A stretch of 64,000 nt of DNA from Ahrensia sp. R2A130 (GCF_000179775.1 NZ_AEEB01000004.1:62001-126000); one strand, 5' to 3'; shown: positions 38,801 to 47,262, counted from the stretch's first letter. Numbers and translations are program-made. The notes: generated from the letters alone by a model not told the origin.

Positions 38801-39120
38801 AAGCGTTGGAATTCCAACCCCTCTTCATCGCCGTCGCCAAGGGTAACGATGCGGGGCAGGACGGCGGCGCGGTTACCGAGACGGGTGACGAACTGTGTGG
38901 CCAGCGAGCGAGCGGCACGGCGTGTCGGCACCCAAATCGTGACACCCGCCAGCGCCAGCGGATCGGATTCGGCGCCGTCTGCAAACGGCGCGAAACCTTC
39001 CACCAATTCACCGCAAACCAGCTTCTCCACAAGTGTTTGCAGAAATGCCGCTCCGGGGGGAATGGATACGATATTGTGGCGCGTGCCAGTGGCTCTCATC
39101 ACAGCGGCTCTGTCAGGCAA
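35887..39120 (-). CDS. addB: Double-strand break repair protein AddB
   Basis: A 1077-residue partner of AddA. It starts with the alphaproteobacterial AddB opening (HNIVSIPPGAAFLQTLVEKLVCGEL) and continues with LAGVTIWVPTRRAARSLATQF. Because the helicase motifs are degenerate, it is not an active motor, but the C-terminal nuclease domain is present (RERGELYHQVFEEFVRSG; FIIYDYKTG with the Asp-x-Lys core). With AddA it processes double-strand breaks to feed RecA. It overlaps the murU-like gene by 8 bases on the upstream side and addA by 4 bases on the downstream side, so all three belong to one operon. Confidence 0.93.
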   Translation of the reverse strand: MPDRAAVMRATGTRHNIVSIPPGAAFLQTLVEKLVCGELVEGFAPFADGAESDPLALAGVTIWVPTRRAARSLATQFVTRLGNRAAVLPRIVTLGDGDEEGLEFQRFVAGNDLLVPSEAQAIDPFIHTLTLSRLVHSWASALRENERAMMGGGDIIMPSSLADAIGFAGELGSLMESIATEDIEWSQLNLLDVADHADWWQLTLKFLTIASDAMPAFLHERGLEEPARLRGRLIREQAQQYREHGSTGPVIAAGSTGSIPATADLLQAIAALPNGALVLPGLDRDLDDESWSKVDLPDNAKNEDGTAPGHPQYGLKKLLTSMKLSRGHDEIEHITLSAEPDSGPLRVREHIVSEALRPSATTDKWQDFATKYDDAQKAEALAGVSIVEARGERQEALAIALALRETIETEGATAALVTPDRNLARRVAVEMRRFDIVVDDSAGQPLRNRPAGTFARLALATAFGPIDPVALTGLLKHPDLRLGLPRAKARHGARLLELAILRGAIMPPERGFFEDAAQTLRRTLLQVIADEKTPRAHSTIVRMSDDEWLLLIDFCQRLDEAVLLIEDDVLNTKQPLDRWGQCTTAFIEALAIDEHGELAPFYNTTDGAALHGFLAQLLDSGEELDTTADHWPDVFDALMGQRTVRAQGGTDPRIAILGPLEARLQTFDRVVLGGLNEGTWPAAARNDPFLSRPMKAQLGLPSPERRTGLAAHDFQMMMGMADVVLTRAARADNAPTVASRWVQRLMLVAGSHATTAMQERGRKFTDWVTAIDAPKETEKPAQRPAPKPPVDVRPNRLSVTAVATWIEDPYAIYAKHILGLQPLQPLIRDADARERGELYHQVFEEFVRSGINPEADHAMDQLLLSAKAVFGEAEIPQEFIAQWLPRFTEIAEEFLSWHARQIAGGHKVTVERSGRTEKGLNGFTLTARADRMDRDVDGRFIIYDYKTGASPTAARARDMKAPQLPLEAAMTIRGAFGDDLQGEVAGFGYLRLIPGTPKFADMAVQPDHGDPDMATQIAEEAWKRLGAMIKKYRDKSQPYRSYNRPPKERRSYSSDYDHLARLGEWSNGADDSAGDAS

Positions 39121-39874
39121 TCGGTGCGGGTAAGCTGCCGAATTCGGTCATAGCCGCTTCCGATTCACCGATAGCTTCCGGCGTACCGACATGCAGCCAC
39201 AGCCCATCCAGAACGCAACCGAACAAACGACCTTCTGCAATCGCGGCGTCAAACAACTTGTTCAGCGAGAACACTTTAGCAGGCTCTGATGCAAAGAGTG
39301 CAGGACGAGCGAGGATCGCACCGGCATAAACAAACTCCGCACTGTCAGCATCACCACGTCGGGTAAGCTGGCCACCATCGGCCATATGGAAATCGCCCTT
39401 GCCATCAAAGCCGACTGCGTCTTCGTGGCGGGCCAGAAGAAGGACCATGTCCATGGCTTGATCGTCCCACATGCCGGCCATAGCTGGGAGGCTCTGCTGT
39501 TTACCATCGCACCAGAACGAATCCGCGTTGAGGATGAAACACGGATGATCGGGGAAGTCTTCGACCGCTTGTTTTACACCACCGCCAGAGTCGAGAAGTT
39601 CGGCTCGCTCATCGGATATGGAAACGGTAATGTCGCCCCGGCTTGCTACGTGATCCTCGATCTGTTGCGCGAGGTAATGAACGTTGATGGCGACGTGGGA
39701 AACGCCTGCCGTCACTAACCCGTCCACCGCATGGTCCAGCAGGGTACTTCCGCCGACTTCGACCAGTGGCTTCGGTTTCAACAGAGTGAGCGGGCGCATT
39801 CGCGTACCGAGGCCGGCCGCAAGAACCATGGCGTGGCTCACCTTCAGATCGCCCTGTTGAGATTTGTCCACCAT
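39113..39874 (-). CDS. murU: MurU-type nucleotidyltransferase (N-acetylmuramate-1-phosphate uridylyltransferase-like)
   Basis: A 253-residue sugar-phosphate nucleotidyltransferase. The signature MVLAAGLGTRMRPLTLLKPKPLVEVGG binds the nucleotide; the Mg-binding Asp occurs in FILNADSFW. In Pseudomonas putida, MurU makes UDP-MurNAc from MurNAc-1-P in the recycling route that starts with AmgK, and the phosphotransferase next door here (fused to TsaE) is AmgK-like. That pairing favours MurU over mannose-1-phosphate guanylyltransferases, whose motif is similar. ATG 39874 is chosen because GGCGGAG lies just before it; 39898 is possible. Confidence 0.78.
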   Translation of the reverse strand: MVDKSQQGDLKVSHAMVLAAGLGTRMRPLTLLKPKPLVEVGGSTLLDHAVDGLVTAGVSHVAINVHYLAQQIEDHVASRGDITVSISDERAELLDSGGGVKQAVEDFPDHPCFILNADSFWCDGKQQSLPAMAGMWDDQAMDMVLLLARHEDAVGFDGKGDFHMADGGQLTRRGDADSAEFVYAGAILARPALFASEPAKVFSLNKLFDAAIAEGRLFGCVLDGLWLHVGTPEAIGESEAAMTEFGSLPAPIA

Positions 39875-39964
39875 TGCCGCTCCGCCCTGTTCGGCCATCG
39901 GCCTGCTGTGGTCAGCAGGGTTTCACGTTTGCCGGACAGCTTCAACGATTCGATGAAGCCAGAG

Positions 39965-41473
39965 TTAGACTTTGAAATTCGCGACGTCACGCAGGAAGAC
40001 GCGATAGTCCGCCAACACCGGATGTTGTAGGCTGCGGGCAAGATAGTCCTCCATCCGGGGCAGATGGGCTAGATAGGCAGGCTTCCCGTCCCGCTCGTCA
40101 AGCCTGACAAAAATGCCAACAATTTTGCTGGCGCGCTGGGCGGCCATAATCGCATAAGCCTTATCGAATGCCGTGCGGTCCAACGTCGATCTTGCAGCAC
40201 AGTAGTGCTCGATGATCACCTGCTCCAATTCGGGCGAGAGATCGACTCTGGCATCCTGCGCCAGTGATGCGACGTCGTAGGCAGACGGCCCCCAGAGCGC
40301 ATCCTGAAAATCGATGATACCGATGCGGTCCGTGCCACTTTCACCATCGCGCCAGATGATGTTGGGGGAGTGGTAGTCGCGCAATATGAGGCTGTGTTCA
40401 GCTTCGGAAAGCTCGGCAATGAGAGCGTCCCATATGACTGTGAAATCTTCACGCTCTTGCTCGTTCATACCGTTTCCGCGCTGGCGGGGCAGGAACCAAT
40501 CGGACAGAAGTTCAACCTCGATCATCATTGCATCACGATCGTAGGGCGGCAGATGATATGTCGCGCCATCGGGCAGCGATACATCGCGGAGCCATTCACG
40601 CTCATGCATCGCAGCCAGCGTTTCAGCAGCTGCGAGATAGCGTTCTGAAATAGGCTGACGGTCCGCGTCAATAATGACGCCGCGACCCAAGTCTTCCAGC
40701 AGGATAAGGCCGGAGGTCAGGTCCGCTGACAAAATTGCGGGCGCGGCCAAACCGGCATCGGACAACAGTTCGCCTACACCGTAAAATTCAGCACATCCTT
40801 CAGCCAGTCGGGCGGTCGCGCTGTAGGGGCGGCCAGCGCCTGTGCCGGAATTCAGCGGAGCCCCATCCGGACGACCGGGATCATTCATCAAGATGAGCGC
40901 GTCTGCATCTTCGGGATGAATGCGTTCGTAGGATCGTGCAGATGCATCTGCATCCAACACGCTGCGACGGCTTTCGGCGTGGCCTATGCCGTCAAGAAAA
41001 GCGCGGATGCCGAGACTGCGTTCCAGACGTTCAAGTGCTGCGGTATCACCGCTAATGGTCAGCGTACGGGCATCGTCCGTCTCAACTGCAATATCGATTT
41101 TCAACGATGGTTGGCCTATCAAGCCTTCGGCTCTATCCGGCCATTCCACCAGAACCGCTCCGTAAGCAAGCGTATCCTCCAAACCCAATTCTTCGACCTC
41201 GGAGGGATCAGCGATCCGATAGAGATCGGCGTGGGCAAGTGTGCCAAAGGGCAAGTCGGAATAGGTCTGCACCAGCGTGAAGGTTGGGCTGGGAACTTCG
41301 AGATGATCGTCACCACTGGCGGCGCGAATAGTTGCGCGGGCGAGAGCCGTTTTGCCTGCGCCAAGATCGCCACGCAGCCACACCATGTCGCCAGCCCGCA
41401 GCGCCATGGCAAGCGTTTCACCGAAGCGAATGGTGGCGGCTTCGTCGCTCAGCCGGAGTTGAAGTGATGCCAC
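39965..41473 (-). CDS. tsaE: Fused TsaE-AmgK: tRNA threonylcarbamoyladenosine ATPase plus sugar phosphotransferase
   Basis: A 502-residue bifunctional protein. Residues 1-150 are TsaE: Walker A GDLGAGKTALAR (35-46), PSPTFTLVQTY, HADLYRI and EVEELGLEDTL, a protein needed for the t6A modification of tRNA. From about residue 170 a Brenner-type kinase follows (LILMNDPGRPDG; LILLEDLG; catalytic LRDYHSPNIIW; metal-binding GIIDFQDALWGPSAYD), like AmgK, which phosphorylates MurNAc/GlcNAc at the anomeric position. Start GTG 41473 has AAGGCAGG upstream and follows the divL stop by 11 bases; a longer frame extends into divL and is not believed. The murU-like gene follows at 66-90 bases. Confidence 0.88.
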   Translation of the reverse strand: MASLQLRLSDEAATIRFGETLAMALRAGDMVWLRGDLGAGKTALARATIRAASGDDHLEVPSPTFTLVQTYSDLPFGTLAHADLYRIADPSEVEELGLEDTLAYGAVLVEWPDRAEGLIGQPSLKIDIAVETDDARTLTISGDTAALERLERSLGIRAFLDGIGHAESRRSVLDADASARSYERIHPEDADALILMNDPGRPDGAPLNSGTGAGRPYSATARLAEGCAEFYGVGELLSDAGLAAPAILSADLTSGLILLEDLGRGVIIDADRQPISERYLAAAETLAAMHEREWLRDVSLPDGATYHLPPYDRDAMMIEVELLSDWFLPRQRGNGMNEQEREDFTVIWDALIAELSEAEHSLILRDYHSPNIIWRDGESGTDRIGIIDFQDALWGPSAYDVASLAQDARVDLSPELEQVIIEHYCAARSTLDRTAFDKAYAIMAAQRASKIVGIFVRLDERDGKPAYLAHLPRMEDYLARSLQHPVLADYRVFLRDVANFKV

Positions 41474-41484
41474 AGGTGCCTGCC

Positions 41485-44085
41485 TTACTCGGCGGCGGAC
41501 AGCATGGGCTGCGATGCTTCTGCATCGTGGCGGATAGGCAGACGGCAGATAAACGTCGCTCCCTCTTCCACCGCGCTGTCCAGTTCCAGCGCACCGCCAT
41601 GTAAGCCGCACAGTGCCTTGGCAACAGCAAGACCGAGACCGGCGCCGCGCTTATGGGAACGCACCGCACTGGAGGAAAAGCGTTCGAAGATCGTGTCGCG
41701 GATTTCAGCTGGAATACCAGGCCCTTCATCAGCGATGCGGATTACCACATCATCGCCGCTCGTCACGCCATCGAGGCGAATGGTGCCACCTTTTGGCGAG
41801 AAACGGCTGGCGTTTTGCAACAAATTGCCGAGGATTTTTTGAATCTGATCGCTGTCACCGACGAAACGTGTGTCGTCTTCGACATTGATTTCCAGTGCGA
41901 GTCCGCGGTCCTTCAGAGCTGGCATGACGGCGGATCGTGCAGCTTCCAGTGTGTCGGCAAGATCGAGTTGTTCAAGATCGAGTTCCAACGCACCTGCGTC
42001 CATTGTAGCAAGGTCCAGCAGATTATCGACCAGCGTGTGCAGGACGCCGGATGAGCTGGCGATGTGATCGATATATTCAGCCTGCTTTTCGTTCAGCGGG
42101 CCGAAAGCGCCACCTTGCAGGATTTCAGCAAAGCCTTTGATGTTGGTTAGCGGCGCCCGGAATTCGTAGGACACGTGTTCAAGGAATTCGTTCTTCAAAC
42201 GCTGCGCAGCCTCCAGTGCTTCATTGCGTTCGAGCAGGGTCTGCTCGAGGCTGACGGAGTCGGACACATCGGCAAATGATAACAGTGTCTGGCCGTTGGG
42301 TAGTGGCACCAGTGCATAGTCGAGCACGCGGTCTTCCATAAGATGCAAGCGACCATCGATCGTATCGCGAGAGTCCGTTACGCCGGTTACGCCTGTGACG
42401 AGTTCATCCCAGACCATGGCGCTTTCCGCCTGTCCCGGCTCGTCAACGGTTCCATCTTCGGCAAGCTTTTCGCCGCAATAACGGGCGACTTCTGCGATGG
42501 GTGTGTCAGCAGCCACCTGTTCATCTTCAAGATGCCACAGCTCCTGCAGCGCAGGGTTGGACAGTTTCAAGCGGCCATCAGAGGCGAACACGGCGATGGC
42601 TTCGCCCAGATGGTCCAGCGTTTCGCCCTGCACCTGCGTCATGGCGATGTAGCGGCTTTCCATTTCCAACTGCTCGGTGATGTTTTCAAACACCCACGTT
42701 ACGCCACCTTGGCGATGCGGGTTGGCGATCACGCGCAGCGAGCGGCCATCGGGCAAATGCCAGAAATGTTCGGCTGGCTCGGTCGCGTGGTGGACGGCCA
42801 GCAATTCGCCGCGCCATTTCGCCCAATCCGGCTGATTTGCGATACGGTCACTGTCGCGGAGTTCGTTGAAGAAAGCGGCATTGGAGGGCGCACTGTCGAG
42901 GAAACCGGGGGCCAGCGCCCAAAGATCAGCAAGCGCCTGATTATGGAAAGCGAGCTTTTGACCGGCATCAAAAATAGCAACGGCGGTGGCCAGTTGATCG
43001 AGCGTTTGCGCGTGGCCTTGCAACGTACGACGCAGATCGGATTGCACCTGTTCCACTTCGCTCATATCGACGGCAAGCCCCGCCTGTCCGCCATCGTGTT
43101 CGATAACGGTCACGTCGACGGTTCGGCGGTCTCCGGCCATCGTTGCGTGCAATCGTTTCTGGAAGGTTGTTCGGGCTGCCGCATTGCCGTCTGCATCGTG
43201 TGCGCCATGCAACTGCTCGCTAACGCGGTTGCGGTCACCGGCATCCAATAGGTGCTGATTGCTTGCCACAGCTTGTGCAAGGTCGGCGGTGTCGATGGAC
43301 TTTACGTATGCAGGATTGGCCCAGGTCAGCCCCTCTTCGCGGTCACGCAGCCATACCGGCATCGGCACAGCTTCCAACAAGGTGCGCATGGTGTCGGTAG
43401 TGGCCATCAGGCTGGTATATTGGGATTCCAGCAAGGCAAGTGCCGCACGGTCACCGGTGAGCGACAGAAAGCGGACGAAGGCGTGGGAACCGAAGGCGCG
43501 GCCCTGCGCTTCAAGAATATTGCCGTTGCGCGTTTCGATTGGCATCTCGAAAGCTTCTGCAGAACTGCGTAGGCGTTGTATTGCATGGTCGAAACTTTGC
43601 GCCGAATTGGGTGCCATCCACGTGCCGAAGGCAACAAAATCTGCGGACTCAGACGGCGTACCGCTAGTGGATACGAGGGCACCACGACATGTCGGCGGAT
43701 TTTCCTCGCCATCCCAAACAACGACCCGTTGGTCCGGCGCATCCAGCAAAGCTTCGGCCCGTTCGTGGCGGGCTTTTAGATCGGCCAGTTCAAGACTGAG
43801 CATTCGGTGGCTGTCGTCCAGCGCACGACGTTCGCGGATCAGCCAGGTGGCCGACCACATAGCGAAGGAAAATGCACCAACGAAAAAGACGAAGACCAAA
43901 CCGTTTCCTGCGATTCCGGCATCGGGCAGCAGGGCTTCTATAGAGGCGAGTTGTGCAGATGCAGGCGTTGTAACGAAAAAGGCCGCTGCCAACGCGACGC
44001 CGGAAGCGAGCCGTTCGGTCAGTTTTCGCAGAACAGATTTATGACGTTTGGCGGAATTGGAGTCACTTGTGTTTTCGCTTTTCAT
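41485..44085 (-). CDS. divL: DivL-like kinase with tyrosine in place of the H-box histidine
   Basis: An 866-residue membrane-anchored kinase. A transmembrane helix near residues 55-75 (GLVFVFFVGAFSFAMWSATW) is preceded by a signal-like helix. Several PAS-like segments follow (LRTLLEAVPMPVWLRDREEGLTWANPAY; LDQLATAVAIFDAGQKLAFHNQALADLW; LDHLGEAIAVFASDGRLKLSNPALQELW). The dimerisation helix reads NEFLEHVSYEFRAPLTNIKG: the usual His is Tyr (codon 42166-42168, residue 640). HATPase motifs are intact (NLLQNASRFSP; DEGPGI; GAGLGLAVA). This is the hallmark of Caulobacter DivL, which regulates CckA and DivK. Start ATG 44085 is chosen over an upstream in-frame start. Confidence 0.9.
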   Translation of the reverse strand: MKSENTSDSNSAKRHKSVLRKLTERLASGVALAAAFFVTTPASAQLASIEALLPDAGIAGNGLVFVFFVGAFSFAMWSATWLIRERRALDDSHRMLSLELADLKARHERAEALLDAPDQRVVVWDGEENPPTCRGALVSTSGTPSESADFVAFGTWMAPNSAQSFDHAIQRLRSSAEAFEMPIETRNGNILEAQGRAFGSHAFVRFLSLTGDRAALALLESQYTSLMATTDTMRTLLEAVPMPVWLRDREEGLTWANPAYVKSIDTADLAQAVASNQHLLDAGDRNRVSEQLHGAHDADGNAAARTTFQKRLHATMAGDRRTVDVTVIEHDGGQAGLAVDMSEVEQVQSDLRRTLQGHAQTLDQLATAVAIFDAGQKLAFHNQALADLWALAPGFLDSAPSNAAFFNELRDSDRIANQPDWAKWRGELLAVHHATEPAEHFWHLPDGRSLRVIANPHRQGGVTWVFENITEQLEMESRYIAMTQVQGETLDHLGEAIAVFASDGRLKLSNPALQELWHLEDEQVAADTPIAEVARYCGEKLAEDGTVDEPGQAESAMVWDELVTGVTGVTDSRDTIDGRLHLMEDRVLDYALVPLPNGQTLLSFADVSDSVSLEQTLLERNEALEAAQRLKNEFLEHVSYEFRAPLTNIKGFAEILQGGAFGPLNEKQAEYIDHIASSSGVLHTLVDNLLDLATMDAGALELDLEQLDLADTLEAARSAVMPALKDRGLALEINVEDDTRFVGDSDQIQKILGNLLQNASRFSPKGGTIRLDGVTSGDDVVIRIADEGPGIPAEIRDTIFERFSSSAVRSHKRGAGLGLAVAKALCGLHGGALELDSAVEEGATFICRLPIRHDAEASQPMLSAAE

Positions 44086-44305
44086 CAGCCCATCCGCCTC
44101 ACACGGTTGGTGAATTGGTCGACGCTTCCCCACGCAAACACCTTCACACGGGCCGAACACGCTACACGTGACCCTCTATCGATCTATTCTTCCACCCCAA
44201 CGCTACCGCTTCGGCGATTCGGTTCACGATAACGGAAGCCGGAATCCGGTGCGAGGGTGAATGTGGGTGGACGTGGTTAATGAGGGGTTAATTACGCGCT
44301 GAAAC

Positions 44306-44343
44306 AAAGAAAGGCCCGAACATTTCTGTCCGGGCCTTTCTTT
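44306..44343 (-). terminator. Terminator of ahcY
   Basis: AAAGAAAGGCCCG (44306-44318) and CGGGCCTTTCTTT (44331-44343) pair perfectly over 13 bases with a 12-base loop. A/T runs on both ends fit a terminator for minus-strand transcription. Confidence 0.85.
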
Positions 44344-44364
44344 ATGTTCACGCCCATTGTGCTG

Positions 44365-44410
44365 AGCAGGCGCGGGCTTTCGCCCGGCTCGCTCTTCGCT
44401 CGCTAGCACC
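44365..44410. repeat. Palindromic G+C-rich patch after ahcY
   Basis: CGGGC/GCCCG with a TTTC loop (44373-44386) and a GCTCGCTCTTCGCTCGC stretch make an imperfect hairpin cluster. It shares TAGCACC and CTTCG-loop features with the sequence at 9345-9389. Confidence 0.3.
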
Positions 44411-44436
44411 ATCTGATGGAGCAACGAGCATTTGCT

Positions 44437-45828
44437 TTAGTAGCGGTAATGCTCGGGCTTGAACGGGCCTTCGACCTTCACGCCGATATAGTCGGCCTGA
44501 TCCTTGGCAAGCTCGGTGAGCTTCACGCCGATTTTCTCAAGGTGCAAACGGGCGACCTTTTCGTCCAGATGCTTGGGCAGGATGTAGACTTTGTTTTCGT
44601 ACTGGTCGCCGCGCATCCAAAGTTCCATCTGCGCCAACACCTGGTTGGTGAAGGAAGCAGACATCACGAATGACGGGTGGCCCGTGCCGTTGCCGAGGTT
44701 CAGCAGGCGGCCTTGGGACAGAAGGATCATGCGGTTGCCGGATGGCATTTCGTACATGTCGACCTGATCTTTGATGTTGGTCATCTTCAGGTTGCGCAGG
44801 TTTGCGACCTGAATTTCGTTGTCGAAGTGACCGATGTTACCAACGATGGCCATGTCCTTCATCTCACGCATATGTTCGATGCGGATGATGTCTTTGTTGC
44901 CGGTGGTGGTGATGAAGATATCGGCGTCTTTCAACGTATCTTCCAGCGTGGTGACTTCGAAGCCGTCCATTGCGGCCTGCAGTGCGCAGATCGGGTCGAT
45001 TTCTGTCACCTTCACGCGGGCGCCAGCGCCCTGCAGGGAAGCGGCAGAGCCTTTACCCACATCGCCATAGCCACAAACGACTGCGGTCTTACCGGCCATC
45101 ATGGTGTCGGTGGCGCGGCGGATGCCATCGACCAGCGATTCTTTACAGCCATATTTGTTGTCGAATTTCGACTTGGTGACCGAGTCATTCACGTTGATCG
45201 CTGGGAAAGGCAGCTGCCCTTCTTCGACCAGCTGATAGAGACGGTGAACACCGGTGGTGGTTTCTTCCGAAACGCCCACGATCTGGTCACGCATTTTGGT
45301 GAACCAGCCCGGGCTGGCTTCCATGCGCTTGGCGATCTGCACCTTGATAGCTTCTTCTTCTTCCGACTCAGGCACCGGAATAATGTCTTCACCGGCTTCA
45401 GCGCGGGCACCCAACAGGATGTAGAGCGTGGCGTCGCCGCCATCGTCGAGGATCAGGTTCGGGCCGTCTTCAAACAGGAAGGACTTGTCGAGGTAGTCCC
45501 AATGCTCGGTCAGGGTCTGGCCCTTGATCGCGAAGACCGGCGTGCCACCGGCAGCGATTGCTGCGGCTGCGTGGTCTTGCGTGGAATAGATGTTGCACGA
45601 AGCCCAGCGCACGTCGGCACCGAGTTCGTTTAGCGTTTCGATCAGCACTGCGGTCTGGATCGTCATGTGCAGCGAACCAACGATGCGTGCGCCTTTAAGC
45701 GGCTTGGATTCACCAAACTCTTCGCGCAGAGCCATCAGGCCCGGCATTTCGGTTTCGGCGATGTCGAGTTCCTTGCGGCCGAATTCGGCGAGTGCAATGT
45801 CTTTGACGATATAGTCATGTTCGGCCAT
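44437..45828 (-). CDS. ahcY: Adenosylhomocysteinase
   Basis: A 463-residue NAD-dependent S-adenosylhomocysteine hydrolase, which clears SAH and regenerates homocysteine in the methyl cycle. It starts [25 protein letters not shown]. The family signatures are [37 protein letters not shown] and the NAD-binding [16 protein letters not shown], ending in [13 protein letters not shown]. Length and the C-terminal PEHYRY fit bacterial AhcY. ATG 45828 is chosen; an upstream in-frame start adds 13 unrelated residues. The 196-base leader contains a possible SAH riboswitch. Confidence 0.96.
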   Translation of the reverse strand: MAEHDYIVKDIALAEFGRKELDIAETEMPGLMALREEFGESKPLKGARIVGSLHMTIQTAVLIETLNELGADVRWASCNIYSTQDHAAAAIAAGGTPVFAIKGQTLTEHWDYLDKSFLFEDGPNLILDDGGDATLYILLGARAEAGEDIIPVPESEEEEAIKVQIAKRMEASPGWFTKMRDQIVGVSEETTTGVHRLYQLVEEGQLPFPAINVNDSVTKSKFDNKYGCKESLVDGIRRATDTMMAGKTAVVCGYGDVGKGSAASLQGAGARVKVTEIDPICALQAAMDGFEVTTLEDTLKDADIFITTTGNKDIIRIEHMREMKDMAIVGNIGHFDNEIQVANLRNLKMTNIKDQVDMYEMPSGNRMILLSQGRLLNLGNGTGHPSFVMSASFTNQVLAQMELWMRGDQYENKVYILPKHLDEKVARLHLEKIGVKLTELAKDQADYIGVKVEGPFKPEHYRY

Positions 45829-45889
45829 CTGGCTGGGTCCTTCTTGCGTATCAATGATGCAAAGCAAAGGCGGACGCGGGCGGATTGCC

Positions 45890-45936
45890 GGCGCAAGATA
45901 AGTTTAAGCCTTGGCTGTCTCGCAGCGCCTTTATCA
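45890..45936 (-). promoter_or_regulatory. Possible SAH riboswitch ahead of ahcY
   Basis: On the minus strand the leader contains GGCGCTGCGA, then GACAGCCAAGGCTTA, then TTATC and TTGCGCC. This order resembles the SAH riboswitch core (GCGCUGCGA, then a short hairpin, then CAGGCU, then a downstream GCGC strand). GGCGC and GCGCC can form the pseudoknot. The P1 helix is short and A/T-rich, with a bulge. It ends about 60 bases before the ahcY ATG. This is by-eye similarity, so the call is tentative. Confidence 0.35.
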
Positions 45937-46024
45937 GGTGCTGGCACCACCTGCAATGCGGTGAACGCGGGTCAGCCCTGCGACCATAGAGCATGGTTTA
46001 CGGCCAAGCTTACAGGAGAGGCGT

Positions 46025-47206
46025 CTAAGCGGCGGGCGCAGTTGCCGCGATAGCGTCCTTCAGGCGTTTGGCCGCCAGCGCGTAACCACCTGCGGCACCG
46101 TCAACGAAATGCACGTGGTCGTCGCGCATGATGGACGGCACGATGCAGGTCATCACAGCGCTGTCCTGTGTAGCTGTGCCAAACTGGATGAGGCCTGCAA
46201 ACCGTCCGCGTTCCAGCGCCAGTTCCAATTGTTGTTGCACAGCTGCGCTGCAAGCGATGGTCATCTTCAAGCCGTCTTCCAGCTTGCGGAAGTCGGCATT
46301 TCGACCGGTGGTCTGGGTGTAGTGGTTCGCATCGAAACCGCCGACCTTCCAGCCCGTCTTGAAGAAGACAAGCGCGATCAACGTTTCAAACCAAAGCTGC
46401 GCCTTACGCTTCCACAGCGGCGCGAGGCCGTGGGTCGCGCGGGCTTCCAGTTCCAAACCTTCCGGCCCCCATTGGAAACCCGGACCTTCCTGCGGCACGG
46501 GATGGCCGTTGCGGTCCAACTGATCGGTGATGGCAATCACCTCCCGAAAAAGCTTCTGCAAAGCCACCGGATCGGCGTTTGTTACAGGCTGAACGACCAC
46601 AGAAAGAACCACACCGTTGCGCGCAACCATAGGCGTCCAACGACAGGACAGACCGGTCAGATTGGGCAACTCACCTTCAGGCGCAATCGGCACGTCGAAC
46701 TGTCCGACCTTCATCTGCTCGTCGGCAAAACGTACTCCACCACCAGCGAACATGGCGTAATCGAGTTCATCTGAAATTTTGTAGCGGGCAACACGCACAT
46801 CGTGCCCTGCGGCGCGAATTGCGGAGACTGGAACCATGGCGGCGCGCAGTTCGAAACCGAACTCGTCTTTGGCCCAACGGCGGACTTGCGCCAGCGCTTC
46901 CTGCGCCCGTTCACGGCTTGCATCGGGCATAGCAAAACTCGCGCCATCACCGCCGAAGACAAAAGGAAACTCTCCCGTTCCAGGTTCAGCTTCCTCGCCC
47001 ACAGCGTTCATCTGGGCAGAGATAACGGCTGCACCGATTGTGTTGACGGTTTTGTAAAAACCACGGGCAATATGGCCGGTGGAATCGACTATATCGGCAA
47101 CGCCCACAAACCATTCGTCAGGGAGAGGCGCATAACCGTCTCCCGATGTGAGAACGTCGAAATCCGATATGCGCGGCAGGCCAGCGTAGAAATTGGTCAT
47201 TTGCAT
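46025..47206 (-). CDS. DUF3095 protein, class III nucleotidyl-cyclase-like
   Basis: A 393-residue cytoplasmic protein of the DUF3095 family. Near the N-terminus VADIVDSTGHIARG (Asp38, Asp41) is followed by FVFGGDGASFAMP (Asp87), the order and spacing seen around the two metal-binding aspartates of class III adenylate/guanylate cyclases (DIxxST and GDGxxxxF). The remaining sequence (LSCRWTPMVARNGVVLSVVVQPV; FKTGWKVGGFDANHYTQTTGRNADFRKLEDGLKMT) is family-specific. Family members are annotated as unknown function; catalytic activity is inference. It lies between ahcY and yidC on the same strand. Confidence 0.8.
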   Translation of the reverse strand: MQMTNFYAGLPRISDFDVLTSGDGYAPLPDEWFVGVADIVDSTGHIARGFYKTVNTIGAAVISAQMNAVGEEAEPGTGEFPFVFGGDGASFAMPDASRERAQEALAQVRRWAKDEFGFELRAAMVPVSAIRAAGHDVRVARYKISDELDYAMFAGGGVRFADEQMKVGQFDVPIAPEGELPNLTGLSCRWTPMVARNGVVLSVVVQPVTNADPVALQKLFREVIAITDQLDRNGHPVPQEGPGFQWGPEGLELEARATHGLAPLWKRKAQLWFETLIALVFFKTGWKVGGFDANHYTQTTGRNADFRKLEDGLKMTIACSAAVQQQLELALERGRFAGLIQFGTATQDSAVMTCIVPSIMRDDHVHFVDGAAGGYALAAKRLKDAIAATAPAA

Positions 47207-47262
47207 CCTTTCTCCGAAGCAACGTGCATCGAAGGGGAATGGTTCTCAACCAACCACGGTTT

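Larger units (their letters stand above)
44086..44436. other. 351-base intergenic region between ahcY and divL
   Basis: Holds the ahcY terminator (44306-44343), a G+C-rich palindromic patch (44365-44410) next to the ahcY stop, and 44086-44300, which must carry the divL promoter. No ORF or RNA gene is recognisable. Confidence 0.5.

Noticed and set aside
41473..41611. An N-terminal extension for TsaE-AmgK of 46 residues
   Set aside because: It would run through the end of divL, its sequence is Arg-rich and not conserved in TsaE, and a GTG with a good ribosome site lies just after the divL stop.
41485..44085. Tyr for His in the DivL H-box as a sequencing error
   Set aside because: The surrounding residues and neighbouring genes match DivL, in which Tyr is the native residue.
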